Shown here piece by piece: positions 26,534 through 35,427 of a DNA stretch of 53,958 nucleotides. Below the pieces are notes generated by a model that saw nothing but the letters and a program-made list of their open reading frames with translations, made no database searches and was not told the DNA's origin. The stretch is taken from assembly GCA_035533815.1 (NCBI GenBank), contig DATLTB010000051.1:1-53958 (forward strand), read 5' to 3'. This DNA is from JANWKA01 sp035533815. Lineage in GTDB: Bacteria; Bacteroidota; Bacteroidia; Chitinophagales; Chitinophagaceae. Numbering within the stretch: position 1 is the stretch's first letter; the number at the start of each line of letters is the position of its first letter. A program made the position numbers and the translations under genes.

Positions 26534-27292
26534 CTAGTTATGCCCGGTCAGCTGCATGATCACCTCATAGCCCCCCTTTCCGCCAAGCAGCAGGCATTTA
26601 CCGCTCTGATCATAGCTGACACACTGTTGCTGCCAATACACAAAATGTTTATAGATGAGCCCAATATTCCTGGCATATTGTTCCACAGAATATAATCTGG
26701 AACTGTAGTCCGGGGTCTGGACCAACTGATCAGACTGCTGAACCACGGTCAGGGTCGAATCAAAATACAGATTTCCGACCGTATCCCTGGCATTCACCGC
26801 CGTATAGCTGTATTTCCAGCCCTGCAGGTACCCGAGGTTATCCGCCGGATCCGGATCTATATAGATATTCCCCTGCCAGCTTGTGTTTAAGGCCACGGGG
26901 AATACCAGTTTGATAAAGCGGAGATTGTTTTCCTCATCCTCTATGCTGGTTGTTGTCGGGGTGATATAATAGCTGATATCCGGCAACCATTCCTGGGCCG
27001 TGCTATCCCAGATAAACCGGTTTATCAGGTAAGAAAGCCTGCCGGAATTATCAGTAAAGGTGGACGTGGTGACATCCAATATCTCGTGGGGAAAGGTATC
27101 GATAGTACTGTAAAAATCATCGTAGATAATGGAATCTTCCAGGTAAGTGAGGGAATCCCCGATATGGATTGGGAAATAGGAATAGCCTATATCGGAAGGA
27201 ATGCCGATCGTTTTTTTGCAAGCTTCCAGGGAAAACAGGGTAATCACAGCCAGCACCAGGAATGTCAGCCGGTTTTTTCTGCGTACAGTCAT
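26534..27292 (-). CDS. Predicted lipoprotein, unknown function
   Basis: I start at ATG 27292 (MTVRRKNRL), 7 bases after the mnmA stop; a start at 27334 would overlap mnmA by 35 bases. The 252-residue product has a signal peptide with lipobox-like LEAC. The mature part is beta-rich with many aromatic and aspartate residues (IHIGDSLTYLEDS, SYYITPTTT) and resembles Bacteroidota surface or periplasmic lipoproteins without an assigned function. It lies between mnmA and the protease on the same strand, so the three may be cotranscribed. Confidence 0.75.
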   Translation of the reverse strand: MTVRRKNRLTFLVLAVITLFSLEACKKTIGIPSDIGYSYFPIHIGDSLTYLEDSIIYDDFYSTIDTFPHEILDVTTSTFTDNSGRLSYLINRFIWDSTAQEWLPDISYYITPTTTSIEDEENNLRFIKLVFPVALNTSWQGNIYIDPDPADNLGYLQGWKYSYTAVNARDTVGNLYFDSTLTVVQQSDQLVQTPDYSSRLYSVEQYARNIGLIYKHFVYWQQQCVSYDQSGKCLLLGGKGGYEVIMQLTGHN

Positions 27293-27299
27293 TGGCGGG

Positions 27300-28403
27300 T
27301 TATTGGGGGCAGATGAGGTGCTGAATGATACCACCTCCTATTACATCATCCCCTTCATAAAATACAGCGGATTGACCTGGTGCAATGCCCCTGACCCTGT
27401 CCAGAAAACTCACCCTGAGATGGGGAGTTTCCGGGAACAAGCAGGCTGGAGTACCCCGGTCCCGGTATCGTACCTTGACCACGGCTTCCATTCCAGGGGT
27501 AACCTGATCATATTTGATAAAGTTGAGCCGGTGTACGGACATCTGCTGCTGCATCAGATCATCCTCATCTCCCAGGGTTACGGTATTGGTATGGGCATCA
27601 ATGCCGGTCACAAACACCGGATGGCCCATGGCCATATCCAGGCCATGTCGCTGACCGACCGTATAGAAAGGATAGCCCTTATGATGACCAAGCAAGGTGC
27701 CGTCTTTCCAAACCATCGGACCATCTTTGACCCTGTCTTCGAGACCCGTAACCTTTTTTTTCAGAAATCCCCGGTAATCATTGTCCGGAATAAAACAGAT
27801 TTCATAGCTTTCGGTTTTGCGCGCCAATTCAGGATAACCGTAATCCAGCGCCATCTGCCGGATCATAGTCTTTCGGTAACTGCCCAGGGGGAAAATGGTG
27901 CGGCTGAGACAGGCCTGATTAAGTCCCCACATGACATAGCTCTGATCCTTATCCGGATCCAACCCCTTGGAGATGAGGTAACGGCTGCCTTCCTGTCGCA
28001 CATTGGCATAATGCCCGGTGGCGATAAAGTCGCAGTTCATGGCATCTGCCCTTTTGAGCAGGGCTTCCCATTTGATATGGGTATTGCATAGCACACAGGG
28101 GTTCGGAGTCCTGCCTGCCAAATATTCTCCGACAAAATCATCGACAACATGTGTCCCGAATTCCTCCCTGATATCCAGTACGTAATGCGGGAATCCATGC
28201 TGTACGGCAGCTGCGCGGGCATCATGGAAAGATTCCAGGTTACAGCATCCGGTTTCCTTTTTACTGCTCCCGGATGAAGCATAATCCCAGGTCTTCATGG
28301 TCAAACCAATCACCTCGTAGCCCTGGTCATTCAGCATCAGGGCTGCCACGGTGCTGTCAATGCCACCGCTCATCGCTACTAAAACCCTTCCTTTGGCTCC
28401 CAT
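27300..28403 (-). CDS. mnmA: tRNA-specific 2-thiouridylase
   Basis: Makes 2-thiouridine at wobble position 34 of tRNA for Lys, Glu and Gln using ATP and a persulfide relay. 367 residues, as in E. coli. The PP-loop is AMSGGIDST (Ser12-Ser17; isoleucine replaces the usual valine). The first catalytic cysteine lies in NPCVLCN (Cys103) and the second in ESYEICFIPD. Other family blocks are ATGHYAN, GLDPDKDQSY and YTVGQRHGL. An extra Gly-Ser rich loop with CCN near residue 50 is common in Bacteroidota versions. Confidence 0.95.
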   Translation of the reverse strand: MGAKGRVLVAMSGGIDSTVAALMLNDQGYEVIGLTMKTWDYASSGSSKKETGCCNLESFHDARAAAVQHGFPHYVLDIREEFGTHVVDDFVGEYLAGRTPNPCVLCNTHIKWEALLKRADAMNCDFIATGHYANVRQEGSRYLISKGLDPDKDQSYVMWGLNQACLSRTIFPLGSYRKTMIRQMALDYGYPELARKTESYEICFIPDNDYRGFLKKKVTGLEDRVKDGPMVWKDGTLLGHHKGYPFYTVGQRHGLDMAMGHPVFVTGIDAHTNTVTLGDEDDLMQQQMSVHRLNFIKYDQVTPGMEAVVKVRYRDRGTPACLFPETPHLRVSFLDRVRGIAPGQSAVFYEGDDVIGGGIIQHLICPQ

Positions 28404-28947
28404 AAAGCAACTGGAAATAAGTGGTCAAAGGTAAGGAAAAGGAAAGCAGATCCGGCAGGTTAAACTTTCCGTTGCGGTATTGGTCAAATTGGTGTCCCAC
28501 AGCCAGGACGGGAGGATGCGGATCATGACCAGGAGATAACCGGGCAGCCCGATACCCGCAATATGGGTACCTGATGCCGAGGGGAAAATGCTGGAAATGG
28601 CTGGACATGAGGACTTGCTAAAACCTTGACCAAGCCTTCTGCAAATCAGACTACGGAGCCCATATTGACACTCCCATATTCCTATCCACCAATCAAACAA
28701 AAATGCTGTACTCAGTACAGCACTTTTGTTCTTTCCGTTTTCAAAGCCCCAAAGCCAGACAATCCCCCAGGCAATTCCAAAATTGTATATTTGGCAGGGG
28801 AAATTCCCCGGTAACCCGGTCATTTTTAGCCCGGCATACCCGGACAGGTGCGGGTTTCCCTGATATGGAACCGGGTAACCCAAATCCTTAGCCTGATGAA
28901 CAAATGGGTTGTCTAGCCCCTTAACACCTCAATTTATCGACCAGCAT
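28404..28947. other. Intergenic region between mnmA and hemJ
   Basis: About 540 bases containing the bidirectional terminator-like hairpin at 28697-28729. A 152-codon - frame (28425-28883) runs across this hairpin and has no recognisable features, so I do not call it. Confidence 0.4.
28697..28729. terminator. Bidirectional terminator-like hairpin
   Basis: TGCTGTACT and AGTACAGCA are perfectly complementary (28704-28722), extended outward by ACAAAA on the left and TTTTGT on the right with one mismatch. Strong stem plus A/T flanks fit an intrinsic terminator usable from either side. Neither neighbouring gene ends here, so it may serve a lost gene or insulate the divergent promoters. Confidence 0.55.
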
Positions 28948-29493
28948 ATGGTGTCTTACCTCAGGGCCCTGCATATCATATTCATTGTAACCTGGTTTTC
29001 CGGATTATTTTATATGGTCCGCCTGTTTGTCTACCATACCGAGGCCCACGATCGTCCGGAACCGGATAAATCCATTCTCGGGCGGCAATACCGAATCATG
29101 ATCCGCAGGCTTTGGCTGGGCATCACCTGGCCTTCTGCCATCCTCACCCTGATCTTTGGTCCATGGACCCTGTATGCGGAGGGATACCTCAGCACCGGCA
29201 TTCCGGTTTGGTTATGGGTCAAACTGGGTTTTGTGCTGGGACTCTACCTGTATCATTTTTCACTGCAGGTAATTTACCGCCAACAGATGAGGGGTATTTT
29301 CCGGTTTAGTTCAGCTGCCCTGAGGATGTGGAATGAACTGGCCACTATTTTTCTGGTCGCCATCGTGTTTTTGGTGACTGTTCAGGATACTTTGAATGCT
29401 TTATGGGGAGTAGCCGTACTGATCCTGCTCGTCCTGCTCCTGATCATTGCCATCCGGGTTTACCAATACGTCCGTACCCGGAAAGGCCCATAG
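28948..29493 (+). CDS. hemJ: HemJ-like protoporphyrinogen IX oxidase (membrane protein)
   Basis: 181 residues from ATG 28948, which gives the usual N-terminus MVSYLRALHIIFIVTWF. The family hallmark is LRALHII with a conserved histidine, then TWFSGLFYMVRLFVYH with a second histidine, and RRLW. Four hydrophobic helices are visible. HemJ oxidises protoporphyrinogen IX to protoporphyrin IX in heme synthesis in organisms lacking HemY or HemG. An upstream TTG in frame at 28909 is possible but less likely. Confidence 0.88.
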   Translation: MVSYLRALHIIFIVTWFSGLFYMVRLFVYHTEAHDRPEPDKSILGRQYRIMIRRLWLGITWPSAILTLIFGPWTLYAEGYLSTGIPVWLWVKLGFVLGLYLYHFSLQVIYRQQMRGIFRFSSAALRMWNELATIFLVAIVFLVTVQDTLNALWGVAVLILLVLLLIIAIRVYQYVRTRKGP

Positions 29494-29546
29494 TCCGCAT
29501 CCGGCATTGAACCGGTTCAGTAAAACCGAATCAATTTATCCACAAC

Positions 29547-30527
29547 ATGCAAAATGGAATGAAGCAGGGGTTTTCCGGTCGCATCATTTGTTTCGGGGAG
29601 ATACTCTGGGATATGTTGCCGGGGGAGCGAACCCTTGGGGGTGCTCCCTGGAATGTGGCTTACCATATCTTCCGGCTTGGAGGCTATCCGGTATGCATCA
29701 GCCGGACTGGTGCCGATGATCCCGGAACGGCAATCCGGGATAGGTTGCGACAGCTGGGCATGGACAGGGAATATATTCAAATCGATGAACGGCATCCGAC
29801 CGGACAGGTCAATGTAAGTACGGACGCAGTGGGGGAGGTACATTATGAGATCTTGCCCGATGCGGCCTGGGATCATATCTCTTTTCGGGAAGACATGGAA
29901 GCCCTGATGACTGAAAAGGATTGTCTGGTTTATGGGTCCCTGGCATCCCGCAGTCCGCAGTCTGCCGCCACTTTAGCCAGGCTGCTGGAGGGGCCCGGAT
30001 GGAAAGTATTGGATCTTAACCTCCGCAGCCCGTTTTATTCCCGGGAATCTGTTTTACCCCTCCTGGCTAAAGCCGATATGGTCAAACTGAACAGCCGGGA
30101 ACTGGGGCTGGTTTCCGGCTGGTTTGCCGCAAGCCGGGAAGAGCAGCAGGCCATGGCCTATTTGTCAGCAATATTCCACTGGAAATCCCTGATTGTCACC
30201 AGGGGGGATAAGGGGTCCTGCCTTTGGGAAAATGGGTGCTATTACCCCCATGCTGGATTTCGGATCAAGCCTGTGGATACCGTGGGTTGCGGGGATGCAT
30301 TCCTGGCAGGCTATTTAATGCAGCTCCGCGGCGGGGCCGACCCGGAACAACGGCTGGCCTTTGCTGGTGCCCTGGGTGCCTGGGTAGCCAGTTTTCCCGG
30401 GGCATGCCCTTCCTATACATTATCTCAGTTCAATCAATGGTTTACCCGCCAGGATGAGGGAAGGAGTGGTGAAAAACAATTCATTCATGGTAATATACCC
30501 GGTGATGGGGACACCGGACCCGTTTAA
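29547..30527 (+). CDS. PfkB-family sugar kinase (fructokinase-like)
   Basis: 326-residue ribokinase-fold kinase. N-terminal CFGEILWDMLPGERTLGGAP carries the sugar-binding loop; the C-terminal signature DTVGCGDAFLAGY includes the catalytic aspartate and anion hole. GGAPxNVAYH and the FGEILWD start resemble bacterial fructokinases, so fructose is the best-guess substrate. It starts 53 bases after hemJ. A run of hairpins follows it, one of which may be its terminator. Confidence 0.85.
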   Translation: MQNGMKQGFSGRIICFGEILWDMLPGERTLGGAPWNVAYHIFRLGGYPVCISRTGADDPGTAIRDRLRQLGMDREYIQIDERHPTGQVNVSTDAVGEVHYEILPDAAWDHISFREDMEALMTEKDCLVYGSLASRSPQSAATLARLLEGPGWKVLDLNLRSPFYSRESVLPLLAKADMVKLNSRELGLVSGWFAASREEQQAMAYLSAIFHWKSLIVTRGDKGSCLWENGCYYPHAGFRIKPVDTVGCGDAFLAGYLMQLRGGADPEQRLAFAGALGAWVASFPGACPSYTLSQFNQWFTRQDEGRSGEKQFIHGNIPGDGDTGPV

Positions 30528-30870
30528 AATCCCTTTCTTTGCATCCGGGGACAATTCTTTCACAATCCCTGAACTTATTGTATTTTAGTAGGTAGAATAT
30601 AAAAATATTTAAAGCTTCTTGCTTTAAATCCCGTTCTGGAAAACTGGTAATTTAAAGGTAACGAGGATCAAAGCGAGGGGCCCATGTTTCGGCGTGGGCT
30701 CTTCTTGCTCGTTACCGGGTATACCAGTACCCTCCAGGACAGTAAGTTGAAGCCTGCGCCTGTTTTTTTCTTTCCAGGCGTCCTGCCCAGGAATTCAGCT
30801 TACCGGTTGACATATAGGTTGAAGGCTTTCCAGCCCTTGTTGAAGCGCGCATGTTTTTCGGCGGCACTTT
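30528..30870. other. Structured intergenic region downstream of the sugar kinase
   Basis: Three hairpins occur in 175 bases. (1) 30607-30629: perfect 9-bp stem ATTTAAAGC/GCTTTAAAT with a TTCTT loop. (2) 30657-30716: nested structure described separately. (3) 30757-30780: CGCCTG/CAGGCG with a 12-base pyrimidine loop. No convincing gene crosses them; an 86-codon + frame (30684-30944) overlaps hairpins 2 and 3 and the sigma factor start and is unlikely to be real. Confidence 0.5.
30657..30716 (+). terminator. Nested 60-nt hairpin, terminator-like or small RNA
   Basis: Outer stem GGTAACGAG (30657-30665) pairs perfectly with CTCGTTACC (30708-30716). Inside, GCCCA (30680-30684) pairs with TGGGC (30695-30699) around a TGTTTCGGCG loop, extended by GAG with CTC-like bases, and followed by TCTTCTT. 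The inner part looks like a Rho-independent terminator for the sugar kinase operon 130 bases upstream; the long outer stem is unusual for that and could mean a discrete RNA. Confidence 0.45.
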
Positions 30871-31422
30871 ATGGACCCGATATACCTGAAACCAGGGAAA
30901 GGGCAGTCCATGGTCCGAAGTCAGGAAGCGATGCCCGGATATAACCAGTTATACGACCGGTATTATCCGCGCCTATGTGACCTGGCCCGGAGCAGGTTTG
31001 CCAACCGTCAACTGGCTGAAGACCTCGTTACAGATCGTTTTATCAGCCTCTGGGAACATTATGGGCAATTCCGTACCGAATGGGCTGCCATTCAATACCT
31101 GTATACAGGCATTCACCTGGCATGCCGGTACCCGGAGGGCCCAGCATGCTGTATGATTCCCGATGATGATTCCCTATATCCGGGTTTTAAGGAAACAGTG
31201 CAGGTCCACCCCGGAAAGCTGGAATGGAACCGGGCAGCCCATGTACTGCATAAACTTTCGCAGGAACACCGGAAGATTTTCAGCCTGTACTACCGATATG
31301 GGTTTTCTATCCGGCAATTAGCCGCTTATTTTAATTGTTCCTCAAGCAGCATTCAGCATAAGCTTGCCTGGAGCATTTATATCCTGAAGAAATATTTTTT
31401 GAAGCCCAAGGCTCCGGTCTGA
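30871..31422 (+). CDS. ECF-type RNA polymerase sigma factor
   Basis: 183 residues. Region 2 is seen as YNQLYDRYYPRLCDLA followed by AEDLVTDRFISLWEH, and region 4 as LSQEHRKIFSLYYRYGFSIRQLAAYFNCSSSSIQHKL with the helix-turn-helix. Length and layout match group IV sigma factors. No anti-sigma FecR-like gene follows; instead a secreted thioredoxin protein begins 90 bases on. A start at ATG 30910 is also possible because family homology only begins around residue 24. Confidence 0.82.
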   Translation: MDPIYLKPGKGQSMVRSQEAMPGYNQLYDRYYPRLCDLARSRFANRQLAEDLVTDRFISLWEHYGQFRTEWAAIQYLYTGIHLACRYPEGPACCMIPDDDSLYPGFKETVQVHPGKLEWNRAAHVLHKLSQEHRKIFSLYYRYGFSIRQLAAYFNCSSSSIQHKLAWSIYILKKYFLKPKAPV

Positions 31423-31512
31423 TTCCCGGATCCATCCATCAGGAGTTTTATGCCATGAGCGGCAACTAATCATCACAGCGACTATTATTTTTCACCATTC
31501 ATTTCATGATCA

Positions 31513-32844
31513 ATGAAAGCATTTCTATTTTGCCTGTTGGGCAATATTTTAATTTCCCCCGGCCTGAAAGCCCAGTCCGGTTTTCCGGTCAGGCCTGTGC
31601 ATATCGGTCAGTCCTGCCCGGATGTCCTGATGCAACCTGTCCTTAATTTTAAAACACCCTCGGTGCGGATTTCCGATTTCAGGGGGAAGCTGCTGATCCT
31701 GGATTTCTGGGCCACCTGGTGCGGGGCATGTATTGCCGAGATGCCTGCAGCCGATTCCCTGCAAAAGGAGTTCAAAGGAAGGATCCAGTTCTTACCCGTG
31801 GATTATGAAAAGCTGCACCCGGTTCAATCCTTCCTGAAAGCTTACCAGTTAAGAATGCATATCCAATTTCCCACGGTCGTCGGAGATACCATACTCGTGC
31901 GGATGTTTCCCCACCAGGAACTCCCGCATTTTGTCTGGATTGATACCAGCGGGGTAGTCTGTGCGATCACCGGGGTGGAGCAAATCAATGCCCATAACAT
32001 AGCGGCCATGCTGAAAGGAAGGATTTCCCTGGCAGTGAAAAAGGATTACAGGGTCCCCCTGGATCAAAGCCGCCCGTTCTTGCTCGCAGGCAACGGGGGT
32101 GATGGAAGCAACCTGATCTACCATTCCCTGCTTACCGGCTTTACTCCGGGGATACATCCCTTTTCCCGGCTTTACCCCAGGGACTCCATTCATGGCCGCA
32201 GGATGCTGCTGGTCAATGCGGATATCCGGTGGCTGCTGGCCTATGCATTCTGTGATGACTCGGCCAATTATATGCCGCTGAACAGATGCGAGATGGATGT
32301 ACAGGATTCATCCCTGTTCTTTACCCGGGCCACGGGACCGGATTTCCTTCAATGGGCGCAGGGCCGGACCTTTTCCTATGAACTCATTGTTCCGCCAGGA
32401 ATGGAAAAGGATTTCTACCCCATCGCCAGGAGGGACCTGCTGGATTATTTTGGCGACAAATACGGGGTGAGCGCATCCATACAGCCAAGGACCAGGAAAT
32501 GCTGGTCCCTGGTCCGGACTTCCGCTACGGATAAAATCAGGACCCGGGGTGGTTCCCCGCTGGCCAGGTTCAGCCAGGTGGAAGGGGCTCGGCTCCGTAA
32601 CGAACCGTTGGATTACCTGATCGCCGAACTGGAAACCGTATTTATGCAGCATTCCCCGATGCCCCTGATCAATCATACCGGCGATACGGAAAATGTGGAT
32701 ATGGACCTGAATGCGGACCTGAGCAGCATGACTTCCCTGAATAAAGCCCTGGCCCCATATGATCTCCGGTTCGAGCCTGCCGAACAACAGATTCATGTGC
32801 TGGTCATCACCCAAAAAAATCCAAACGGGAACACCCGGGAATAA
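31513..32844 (+). CDS. Secreted TlpA-like thioredoxin protein with large C-terminal extension
   Basis: 443 residues with a signal peptide (MKAFLFCLLGNILIS to about LKAQS). Residues about 30-175 are a TlpA/ResA-type thioredoxin domain with active site WATWCGAC and a later LPHFVWID cis-proline region. The remaining 260 residues are not thioredoxin; the VYHSLLTGF-like and repeated LNADLSSMTSLNKAL / LIAELE pattern recalls DUF3738-type domains of soil Bacteroidota and Acidobacteria, but I am not certain. Such fusions often follow ECF sigma genes. Function beyond thiol redox is unknown. Confidence 0.78.
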   Translation: MKAFLFCLLGNILISPGLKAQSGFPVRPVHIGQSCPDVLMQPVLNFKTPSVRISDFRGKLLILDFWATWCGACIAEMPAADSLQKEFKGRIQFLPVDYEKLHPVQSFLKAYQLRMHIQFPTVVGDTILVRMFPHQELPHFVWIDTSGVVCAITGVEQINAHNIAAMLKGRISLAVKKDYRVPLDQSRPFLLAGNGGDGSNLIYHSLLTGFTPGIHPFSRLYPRDSIHGRRMLLVNADIRWLLAYAFCDDSANYMPLNRCEMDVQDSSLFFTRATGPDFLQWAQGRTFSYELIVPPGMEKDFYPIARRDLLDYFGDKYGVSASIQPRTRKCWSLVRTSATDKIRTRGGSPLARFSQVEGARLRNEPLDYLIAELETVFMQHSPMPLINHTGDTENVDMDLNADLSSMTSLNKALAPYDLRFEPAEQQIHVLVITQKNPNGNTRE

Positions 32845-32859
32845 GGAAGTAATCCGGGT

Positions 32860-33327
32860 TCAGCCCTTGGATGATCCTGGTTTTCGCGATAAATGTGCGG
32901 GACCGAGGGGTCTCCGGTTAAGGATTATTCCCAGGATAGTCATCAACAGGACAACCACATTAAAGAGCAGGTGGCTTTTCCAGGACAGGTGGTTGAGTAT
33001 TCCTCCGCAGGAACAGGGAATCCGGCCATATGCCCCGGAGAGGATAAGGGCAATGTACATAGTGAATAGGGTCATCAGGATCAAGGCGGAAAACAGCCCT
33101 GCTTTCCGGGTCTGGGGAAAAAATAAAAGGGCAGCGGTGGTGAGTTCCACAGCAGGGAGGACCCAGACCAATTGCCTGGTTAACCAATGGGGCAGCGGCT
33201 GATTGCGCAACTGGTTTGCAAACCCGGCGAGGATCAGGAGCTTGCTGAAAGCCGCATATATGAAAACCAGGATCAGCAGGGAGCAGATCAGCTGAACTAT
33301 TTTTTCCCTTTTCATCATACCAGGCAT
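32860..33327 (-). CDS. MauE/DoxX-like redox-associated membrane protein
   Basis: 155 residues with four hydrophobic helices and a PCSCGG motif after the third, the pattern of MauE/DoxX-like proteins that work with periplasmic thioredoxins in disulfide handling. KLLILAGFANQLRNQPL near residue 35 resembles the conserved KLxxxxxFxxxL segment. It converges on the thioredoxin gene with a 15-base gap, which makes a functional link plausible. Starts at 33318 or 33315 are equally good. Confidence 0.75.
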   Translation of the reverse strand: MPGMMKREKIVQLICSLLILVFIYAAFSKLLILAGFANQLRNQPLPHWLTRQLVWVLPAVELTTAALLFFPQTRKAGLFSALILMTLFTMYIALILSGAYGRIPCSCGGILNHLSWKSHLLFNVVVLLMTILGIILNRRPLGPAHLSRKPGSSKG

Positions 33328-33445
33328 TTACCGGTGGTTGAGACGTCCCCTTTCAGGCCGGTAAAGATGGGGATCAATGTCCGGACCCATTTCCTTTCGG
33401 CGGATTATTCTGTATGATTCCGGGATTTTCCGGATGGATGCCGGT

Positions 33446-35410
33446 TCACTTTTTGATGACCAGTTGTGTCAACGCCGGGGTGTCCAGGATCCGTTGCATT
33501 TCCGAATCGACGAGTTCCCTGATATCCTCCTTGATCTGCAGGTAAGCCGCCTGGACCGTTTGCGGATCCCATTGCCTGACAACAGGTAACTCAGGTAGTT
33601 TTTCTTCACCGGTATCCTGGCGGGTAATGAGGCCATGGAAGACCTTCTGATCAATGGGGTTTTCCAGGTCATCTGCCACCATGCCTACAAATTCACCAGT
33701 GGACAAAGAGGCGATCCGGGAAGCAGGAAGGGCAGGTTCCAGGAACCTGGAATGACTGATGGAAGTATCGCTGTCATGTATGGAAATGCTCTGGCGGTCC
33801 TGCAGGATGCGGCCGAATCGTTCCGACAGGTGCCGGGCTGTTTCCCCGGAAACCTGACCGGCAATAATATTGCCGGTGATGTTCAGGATGACATCTGCCA
33901 GGTCCCGGCCATAGTGGAGCTTCAGCTGGCTCAGGTCCTGGATGGCCAGGGTGGCAGCCACCTGGTTGGACCTGGCGGTGGCGATCAGGTTGTCGATTCC
34001 ATGCAGGTAAATAGTCGGGAATTCATCGAACACGAGGCTGCTTTTCAGGTTCCCTTTCCGGTTCAGCAACCGGGTCAGGGAAGTGATATACAGGGATATC
34101 ACAGACCCGTAAACCCCTGATTTCTGCGGGTTGTTTCCCATACAGACAATTTTCGGTTGCCGGGGATTGCCGATATCCAGGGTAAATTCGTTGCCGGAAA
34201 GCACATAATACAGGTTGGGGGAGGAAAGCCTGGCCAAGCTGATGGTAGCGCTGGCTATCTGGCCTTCGAGCTGTTCCCTGGCTTCATTGAGGTAGGCGGT
34301 GATGAAGGGATGGACCAGGACCTCGGCCTGAGGCTCGGTCCGCAGCACCGTAAAAAGTTTGTCATAGGGCATCTGGGCGAGCTCGACCACATGGGGGAGG
34401 GTGCAAAACTGCCCGTTGCGGTACCTGCAGAGAAACCAGATCAGGGCAGTGACAAAATGGATCGGGGATTCCACAAAAAAGTCACCCTGCCTGCGGATCC
34501 AGTCCTGGTTCAGGCCCAGCAGGATGGTTCGGGCGGCCTCGGCCGCATCCGTGACATCTTTCATGTTCCCCGGATCCAGGGGATTACAGCGGGAAGTCCG
34601 GGCCAGATCATCAAAATGGATCACCCGGAAGCTGGGAGGGACCGGGTACTGGCCTCCGGCCAGGTATTCCCGGTAGGCGATCCGGCTGAGGTCATCATAC
34701 TTGAAATCATATACCAGCATGGAGAACCCTTTGCGGATATGCTGACGGATTACTTCCCGGATAATGAAAAAGGATTTGCCGCTACCCGGGGTACCCAGGA
34801 CCAGCAGTCCGCGGAAAGGATTGATGATGTTGATCCAGCTATTTCTCCACTGATCCTTTAGCCGGTATTTTGCAGGAAGATTGACTGACCAGGGGTTTAC
34901 CACCAATTGTTCCTGCTGGGGAAAAGTTTCATTGAGCCTGTTGAAGATATCGGGTTCCGGATCCATTTTAAGGATCCTGCTGAGCCGGGTGGCCCCGGCC
35001 AGAAACAACAGGAAACCCAGGGAATTCACCGCCATATATAATATGGCGGATTGTTCAGCGGACAAAGGAAGGTATAGAAAAACCGCGCTGAAAAAATAAA
35101 AAAGCAATCCGGTGAGTATGCCCAGGCAAATAGAGCGGTACCTCGGCTTTTCTTCCTTTTTGCCTTGTGCCCCGATCAGGGATATGACCAGCACGACCAG
35201 GATAATTATTTCGGACCTGTAAAAATGGCTGAACAGGCCGGTCCGGGCAATCCCCAGCATCAGTTTATCCGCAAGGGGTCCGGTCAGGTGCCAGCGCCGG
35301 AAAGCGGCGTGGCAGTAATAATAGAAATGCAGCAAAAGCAGGATCATACTGAACATCCGCGTCATGTCCAGAATCCGGTGAAGGCCCTGGATGTTTTCTC
35401 CTGTCTGCAT
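33446..35410 (-). CDS. mobC: Mobilization coupling protein MobC (TraG/VirD4-like, YWFCY-type)
   Basis: 654 residues from ATG 35410; the open frame continues far upstream into mobB, but MQTGENIQGLHRIL is the characteristic start of Bacteroidota MobC. Four membrane segments lie in the first 145 residues. Walker A is LGTPGSGKS (206-213), and Walker B is SLVFDEFP with the following AIQDLSQL typical of T4SS coupling proteins. It would deliver the relaxase-DNA complex to a conjugation pore supplied by another element. It lies 17 bases after mobB in the same operon. Confidence 0.9.
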   Translation of the reverse strand: MQTGENIQGLHRILDMTRMFSMILLLLHFYYYCHAAFRRWHLTGPLADKLMLGIARTGLFSHFYRSEIIILVVLVISLIGAQGKKEEKPRYRSICLGILTGLLFYFFSAVFLYLPLSAEQSAILYMAVNSLGFLLFLAGATRLSRILKMDPEPDIFNRLNETFPQQEQLVVNPWSVNLPAKYRLKDQWRNSWINIINPFRGLLVLGTPGSGKSFFIIREVIRQHIRKGFSMLVYDFKYDDLSRIAYREYLAGGQYPVPPSFRVIHFDDLARTSRCNPLDPGNMKDVTDAAEAARTILLGLNQDWIRRQGDFFVESPIHFVTALIWFLCRYRNGQFCTLPHVVELAQMPYDKLFTVLRTEPQAEVLVHPFITAYLNEAREQLEGQIASATISLARLSSPNLYYVLSGNEFTLDIGNPRQPKIVCMGNNPQKSGVYGSVISLYITSLTRLLNRKGNLKSSLVFDEFPTIYLHGIDNLIATARSNQVAATLAIQDLSQLKLHYGRDLADVILNITGNIIAGQVSGETARHLSERFGRILQDRQSISIHDSDTSISHSRFLEPALPASRIASLSTGEFVGMVADDLENPIDQKVFHGLITRQDTGEEKLPELPVVRQWDPQTVQAAYLQIKEDIRELVDSEMQRILDTPALTQLVIKK

Positions 35411-35427
35411 CTGTACCCCTCCCTGAA

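Noticed and set aside
27201..28091. A 296-codon + strand frame opposite mnmA
   Set aside because: mnmA on the - strand is unambiguous; this frame lacks family motifs and is a shadow.
28425..28883. 152-codon - frame upstream of mnmA
   Set aside because: It runs through a strong terminator-like hairpin, has unusual Trp/Cys-rich composition and no recognisable domain.
34157..34861. A 234-codon + strand frame opposite mobC
   Set aside because: Covers the Walker A region of mobC in antisense; no independent support.
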